Shown: one piece after another, positions 5,622 through 8,921 of the stretch | How the letters are laid out: each line of letters starts with the position of its first letter | Numbering within the stretch: the stretch's first letter is position 1 | Assembly: GCA_050253255.1 (NCBI GenBank) | Contig: JBFWJK010000147.1 | Location: 1 to 8,921, forward strand | Length of the DNA: 8,921 nt | Reading direction: 5' to 3' | From: JACKCP01 sp050253255 | Lineage (GTDB): Bacteria > Desulfobacterota > Desulfobacteria > Desulfobacterales > JACKCP01 | Program-made: the position numbers and the translations under genes | Notes under the pieces: model-generated | What the model was told of the DNA's origin: nothing | Seen by the model: only the letters and a program-made list of their open reading frames with translations | Databases searched by the model: none

Positions 5622-6395
5622 ATGGAAGATAAAAAAATAACTGATAAAATTTATAAACTATCAGAGGCAATAGAAAGAATAATCAACATTCAGCCAGAAA
5701 AAGCAAAAATTATTAAATGCTGGAAAAGCATAATTCTTTATATAGATGGGGATTATAAAAGATTTTATTATGTAAAGGAAAATGAAAGCACATTGTTTGC
5801 AGCACTTAGTTATTATAATAAAGAAAAGGCTCATTCTATATTGGCTGATTGTTTCTTTTTAAGTCTTGATATGCAAGTGGATTCAAAATTAATGACGGTT
5901 GAAGATTTTGAAATGAAAGATAAAATTCTTGACGCTTTGGCAGAATATAGAATTTACAGAGATTTTGAACCCCTGAAAATACTGTTAGAAGAAAACCCGG
6001 AAATTTTTGTTTCTAATGAAATGGTAAGATCAACCGTTATTGATAACTTAGGTTCAACACCAAAGACTAAAACCCCTGTAAGAATCGCAAAAGAAAGAGA
6101 TACTCACTATATCCTTTTAAAAGCTGGTGAACTTAAAGCAAAATATGATCTTCAACTTTTCACAAATAATAAAATTGAAAAAGCCGATAGTATTGCAAAA
6201 AGAATTGTCTTGGATTCAATAAAAAATAATGACCTACAAGAATTTTTTTGGGGACTGGAAACCCTTGAAAGCAAGATCAAGAAAGTAAAAAGTATTTTAG
6301 AAAAACAGCGTTTCAAGCCGGGTTATTTAGAGAGTTTTTATAGAGGTAAATTAAAAGTGATTTATAGAAATAACCCCCAAGCATTCACCCTTTAA
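5622..6395 (+). CDS. Hypothetical AT-rich cargo protein
   Basis: 257 aa of unknown function. AGGTGGGGAG just before ATG 5622 supports the start. The protein is lysine- and glutamate-rich and looks mostly helical; residues 185-232 (EKADSIAKRIVL to VKSILEKQR) could form long amphipathic or coiled helices. There is no signal peptide, no membrane helix and no nuclease, ATPase or HTH motif that I can see. The DNA is clearly more AT-rich than the integrase and primase genes (lines sampled by eye are about 25-30 percent GC against about 40-45), as expected for exchanged cargo between conserved element genes. It closes the integrase transcription unit; a terminator follows 78 bp later. A helper, immunity or defence role is conceivable but unsupported. 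Confidence 0.75.
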   Translation: MEDKKITDKIYKLSEAIERIINIQPEKAKIIKCWKSIILYIDGDYKRFYYVKENESTLFAALSYYNKEKAHSILADCFFLSLDMQVDSKLMTVEDFEMKDKILDALAEYRIYRDFEPLKILLEENPEIFVSNEMVRSTVIDNLGSTPKTKTPVRIAKERDTHYILLKAGELKAKYDLQLFTNNKIEKADSIAKRIVLDSIKNNDLQEFFWGLETLESKIKKVKSILEKQRFKPGYLESFYRGKLKVIYRNNPQAFTL

Positions 6396-6472
6396 ATTTT
6401 AAAAATAAACTTAGTAGAAAAAAGAATAAAAGTCTTACTACTAGAGCAGATTAAAAACCCCCCTTAATATTG

Positions 6473-6504
6473 ACCTAGTCAAATAATTTTGACTGGGTTT
6501 TTTT
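6473..6504 (+). terminator. Terminator closing the integrase operon
   Basis: ACCTAGTCAAA (6473-6483) pairs along all 11 positions with TTTGACTGGGT (6488-6498), with one G-T pair, around a TAAT loop, and is followed by seven Ts (6498-6504). It separates the integrase and cargo unit from the AlpA-primase unit. Confidence 0.9.
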
Positions 6505-6514
6505 GTGCACAAAA
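6501..6514. promoter_or_regulatory. 14-bp perfect palindrome upstream of the AlpA-like gene
   Basis: TTTTGTGCACAAAA is perfectly self-complementary and lies 34 bp before the AlpA-like start, where a promoter for the second module is expected. It overlaps the terminator T tract, so part of the symmetry is shared with that function. I found no good -35/-10 pair nearby (TTTAAT at 6520-6525 is a possible -10). It is a candidate operator. Confidence 0.4.
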
Positions 6515-6548
6515 GCCCTTTTAATTTTAATAAATCGGAGGGTCAAAC

Positions 6549-6749
6549 ATGGAAGCAAATATAATAAAAATCAGCAACAATGAGTTTATGACAGAAAAGG
6601 AAGTGGCGGAGTTTTTAAAAGTTCGTCCAAATACTTTGGCCGCGTGGCGTTATGAAAACAGGGAGCTGCCATTTTACAAGTTTGGAAGACTGGTAAGGTA
6701 TCGCAAGGTTGATGTTTTAGCTTTTGCCGGTAAATGTTGTGTAAATTGA
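6549..6749 (+). CDS. AlpA/excisionase-like helix-turn-helix protein
   Basis: 66 aa, the normal size for the MerR-type winged-helix excisionase family (HTH_17). The signature runs MTEKEVAEFLKV (14-25), RPNTLAAWRYE (26-36), LPFYKFGRLVRYRKVDVLAF (40-59): the first helix pair, the recognition helix with Trp33, and the wing leading to VDVLAF. Family members bind DNA as excisionases that bend att DNA or as regulators of element genes (AlpA activates int in some elements). The start has GGAGGG 6 nt upstream. It opens the second module, 53 bp before the primase gene, and is the likely partner for repeats near the att site or the palindrome at 6501. The CC pair near the end is unusual but has no clear meaning. 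Confidence 0.88.
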   Translation: MEANIIKISNNEFMTEKEVAEFLKVRPNTLAAWRYENRELPFYKFGRLVRYRKVDVLAFAGKCCVN

Positions 6750-6759
6750 TGTCAAAAAA

Positions 6760-6775
6760 GCCGGTTGGAGCCGGC
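6760..6775 (+). other. Small GC-rich hairpin between the AlpA-like and primase genes
   Basis: GCCGGT pairs with GCCGGC (last pair G-T) around a TGGA loop, 27 nt before the primase ATG and just upstream of its G-rich ribosome site. There is no T tract, so it is not a terminator. It could tune translation or mRNA stability, or have no role. Confidence 0.3.
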
Positions 6776-6802
6776 CTGAAGAAAGGGGGGAAGTTTTAAC
6801 TG

Positions 6803-8921
6803 ATGTCTCAAAATATAACAAAAAATTGTAAAATTGTAAAAGATGTATTTGAAGCATACTTACATATTGAAGAGGTGACAGGTTTTCAGCCAACAAGTAT
6901 TATCCACAATGGTTCCATTCATCGATTCGGAAAAAAGAAAAGCAAAGCATATGCTGCACACCTGAAGGAGTCAGGGGATATTCTAATTAATTTTGGTTCG
7001 TGGGATTCCGGAACTGGTGAAGACTTACAACATACAGTTGTTGTAAAAAGTTTTGGCGATTTATCTTTGGCTGAACAAGAACAAAACAAGAAACTAATTG
7101 AAGCCAAAGAAAAACAGAGGGAAAAAGAAAAAGAACAAAAACGGCAGAAAGGACTTGCTGAGCTTGCAAGAATTTTCAAGGACGGTTCAAGGAATATCCC
7201 AGAAACTGAATATTTAAAAAACAAGATGATTCCAGCTGAAACGCTGGTTGATGCAAACTTGATTCATTACAAGAATTTTATTGGTATACCGTATTTTGAC
7301 ATTGGCGACAACCAGCAGCAAGCACCCCTGACTTATGAGCGGATATACGACAACGGCAAGGGGAAGTTTACCATAAAAGGACTGAGCAAAGCCGGGCTAT
7401 CCCATATGTTAACTTTCAATGCTAATCCGGATTCAAAAACGCTTGGATTTTGTGAAAGCTACTTTACAGCTTTTATTATTCACAGGGCTACACATATTCC
7501 AATTGTAGCAACTGGTGGAACCTCAAACGTTTTGCCAGTGATAAACAAATTTTTGAATGACAGCTATTACAGCAGTAAATATAAGTTTGTATATTTTGCA
7601 GATAATGATCTGAAAAGAGAAGCTGAAACGGGTATAAACCCCGGCCAAAAAAAAGCTGATGAAGTTTTAAATCTGGGGATTCCGGTTTGCTCATGTCCTG
7701 AAAATTCGGACTTTTGCGATATTTATACCAGATTCAGGAAGGAAGGCCTGAGCGATCCGGACGCAATTAAAGAAGTTGCAAAGATTATTGAAAAATCTTT
7801 AATTCAGCCTGATGATGTTGAAGAAGATCAGGAGGAAGAAAGGGAAGCACCAGAGCAACGGATTGAAAGATTGAAAAATCTTTATCCATTCACTACCCCA
7901 CCATTGGAAGCACTACCAACTTTAAACAATGGCATAAAAATCGGCGATATAATTCAAAACCTTGCGGATTCAATAGGATGCTCAACTAATTCAATGATTG
8001 GTTCCGCTTTACTGGTGCCGTTGAATATTGCAGGACAGTTTGTGTTGTGTAAAAAACATGATTCCCATAATTTAAAAAACCGGTTTAACATTGTGGATAT
8101 ATCTTTACCTTCAACCGGTAAAACGGCAGCACAGGAGCAATTAGCCTTTAATCCGCTTGACGACTACTATATGGACGAAATTGAAGAATATAAATTCTTA
8201 TTGGCTGAATATGAAAAGGCGGAAAAACTGGCGGAAGCCAAACAAAAAAAGGGAGACATTTTAACTTCTGACGAAGAAAATTTTTTAAAAAAAGAAAAGC
8301 CTTTAAATCCGGGAAAACCGAGTGTTACAGGTGGAACAATACAGGGTTACGCGAGGCCCGGTACGGCCCCAGTTAATAAAACCAAGCTGTTATTTATGGA
8401 TGAAATACAGGAGCTTGCGAAACAGGTTTTAAACCCTAAAGCTGATATTGATGCAGGTGGTTTAGTCAAGCTGATGGACGGCAGCCGATACCGGCCAAAC
8501 CATGCCACAAAAGATGAAGGTGGGTCAAATATTCAGATACATTTACTGGGAAATACCCAGCCTGATAATTTTCAAAAATATATGAAACCGCTGCTTGAAA
8601 ATAACGACGGGTTTGCCGTCCGGATTCTTTACACGTATGACGGTACCGGCAAGCCATTTGAGCCAAAAACAGAAGAGGACTTTTATAAAACATGGTTACC
8701 GAAATATAAAGAAGCATGGTTGTCATTGGTTCAAAGGGGATGCGATTTTAATAAAAATATCTGTAATATTTACAAAGAAAAATTAAAAAATGAAGAATGT
8801 CAAAAAATCAATCCACCAGTCCTTTGCATTGGCTTGAATGAAGACACTAGAGCAGAATATTTAAGAATTTATAATGAAACAGGCTCAAACATTCAGCAAG
8901 GTGAAGGAGATCTATTATCAA
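6803..8921 (+). CDS. Toprim primase fused to a DUF3987 P-loop ATPase (3' end beyond window)
   Basis: The frame is open for 706 codons and leaves the window with no stop. An AAAGGGGGG run lies 12 nt before ATG 6803. It is probably the replication protein of the element, joining primer synthesis to a motor domain. Residues 1-85 resemble the leader of P4-type primases (HRFGKKKSKAY, INFGSWDSGTG) but contain no CxxC zinc site. A charged helix spans about 89-116 and the core 117-290 holds Toprim: Glu218 (GFCESYFTA) and Asp267-x-Asp269 (YFADNDLK), the metal-binding residues. An acidic linker (372-391) leads to a DUF3987-type domain with a P-loop LPSTGKT (435-441, Lys440), a Walker B strand LLFMDEIQ (529-536, Asp533-Glu534), a sensor-like LLGNTQP (581-587) and Arg607 (GFAVRI) as a possible arginine finger. 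The P-loop lacks the usual first Gly. The domain reading is strong; helicase activity is inferred. Confidence 0.9.
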   Translation, partial: MSQNITKNCKIVKDVFEAYLHIEEVTGFQPTSIIHNGSIHRFGKKKSKAYAAHLKESGDILINFGSWDSGTGEDLQHTVVVKSFGDLSLAEQEQNKKLIEAKEKQREKEKEQKRQKGLAELARIFKDGSRNIPETEYLKNKMIPAETLVDANLIHYKNFIGIPYFDIGDNQQQAPLTYERIYDNGKGKFTIKGLSKAGLSHMLTFNANPDSKTLGFCESYFTAFIIHRATHIPIVATGGTSNVLPVINKFLNDSYYSSKYKFVYFADNDLKREAETGINPGQKKADEVLNLGIPVCSCPENSDFCDIYTRFRKEGLSDPDAIKEVAKIIEKSLIQPDDVEEDQEEEREAPEQRIERLKNLYPFTTPPLEALPTLNNGIKIGDIIQNLADSIGCSTNSMIGSALLVPLNIAGQFVLCKKHDSHNLKNRFNIVDISLPSTGKTAAQEQLAFNPLDDYYMDEIEEYKFLLAEYEKAEKLAEAKQKKGDILTSDEENFLKKEKPLNPGKPSVTGGTIQGYARPGTAPVNKTKLLFMDEIQELAKQVLNPKADIDAGGLVKLMDGSRYRPNHATKDEGGSNIQIHLLGNTQPDNFQKYMKPLLENNDGFAVRILYTYDGTGKPFEPKTEEDFYKTWLPKYKEAWLSLVQRGCDFNKNICNIYKEKLKNEECQKINPPVLCIGLNEDTRAEYLRIYNETGSNIQQGEGDLLS

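Larger units (their letters stand above)
3918..8921 (+). mobile_element. Integrative element (satellite- or ICE-like), left part only
   Basis: The element is bounded at the left by the tRNA-Leu fragment. It carries a P4-like integrase, two orphan genes, an AlpA-like regulator and a primase-ATPase, all on the plus strand. The right end is outside the window. No structural phage gene, relaxase or type IV secretion gene is seen, so whether it is a phage satellite, a prophage or a conjugative or mobilisable island stays open. Confidence 0.8.

Noticed and set aside
6919..7224. Minus-strand open frame of 101 codons rich in Phe, Ser and Cys
   Set aside because: It is antisense to the charged helix of the primase; the composition is the mirror of Lys/Glu codons.
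7647..7654. Run of eight As inside the primase gene as a possible frameshift site
   Set aside because: The zero frame stays open with conserved-looking protein on both sides, and no downstream structure or alternative long frame supports programmed slippage.
8466..8726. Minus-strand open frame of 86 codons
   Set aside because: It is antisense to the DUF3987 domain, which contains clear motifs on the plus strand.

Overview
The window joins two kinds of DNA. The left part (about 1-3917) looks like ordinary chromosome of a Gram-negative, moderately AT-rich bacterium. The right part (about 3918 to the window end) is the first 5 kb of an integrated mobile element that runs off the edge. Protein style (a long two-domain universal stress protein, an MscS-type channel, a P4-like integrase and a Toprim/DUF3987 replication protein) and codon use suggest an anaerobic deltaproteobacterium such as the Desulfobacterota. 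That placement is an impression; no marker gene proves it.

Chromosomal part. An AAA+-like protein with degraded nucleotide-binding motifs (239-1504) lies 59 bp upstream of, and probably in one operon with, a small mechanosensitive channel of the MscS family (1564-2370). The pair ends at a strong 15-bp hairpin terminator (2429-2473). A convergent gene for a tandem universal stress protein follows (2495-3448, minus strand). Upstream of its promoter are two operator-like palindromes whose centres are about two helical turns apart. The 450 bp after that hold no intact gene, but possibly a decayed small ORF (3653-3862), and then a Rho-independent terminator for a minus-strand tRNA.

Junction. The 3' half of a tRNA-Leu (anticodon CAA, minus strand, 3918-3973) is still attached to its native terminator (3865-3904), while its 5' half is replaced by foreign sequence beginning in the anticodon arm. 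This is the expected displaced tRNA remnant at one end of an element integrated into a tRNA gene. The intact tRNA-Leu should lie at the far end of the element, outside this window.

Element. A region of short repeats (candidate integrase arm sites, including ACCCTT three times at exact 29-bp steps) precedes a P4-type tyrosine integrase (4141-5391). Two tightly spaced unrecognised genes (64 and 257 aa) follow, the second notably AT-rich, and the unit ends at a terminator (6473-6504). A second module then opens with a 14-bp perfect palindrome, an AlpA/excisionase-like winged-helix protein (6549-6749) and a large primase-ATPase (6803 to the edge) that fuses a P4-like Toprim primase to a DUF3987 P-loop ATPase. 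The layout of integrase, cargo, AlpA-like regulator and replication protein is that of a satellite-like or integrative replicating element. No capsid, terminase or conjugation gene is visible here. I see no proven new system; the best leads are the degenerate ATPase-MscS pair, the twin-palindrome control region, and the two orphan genes behind the integrase.
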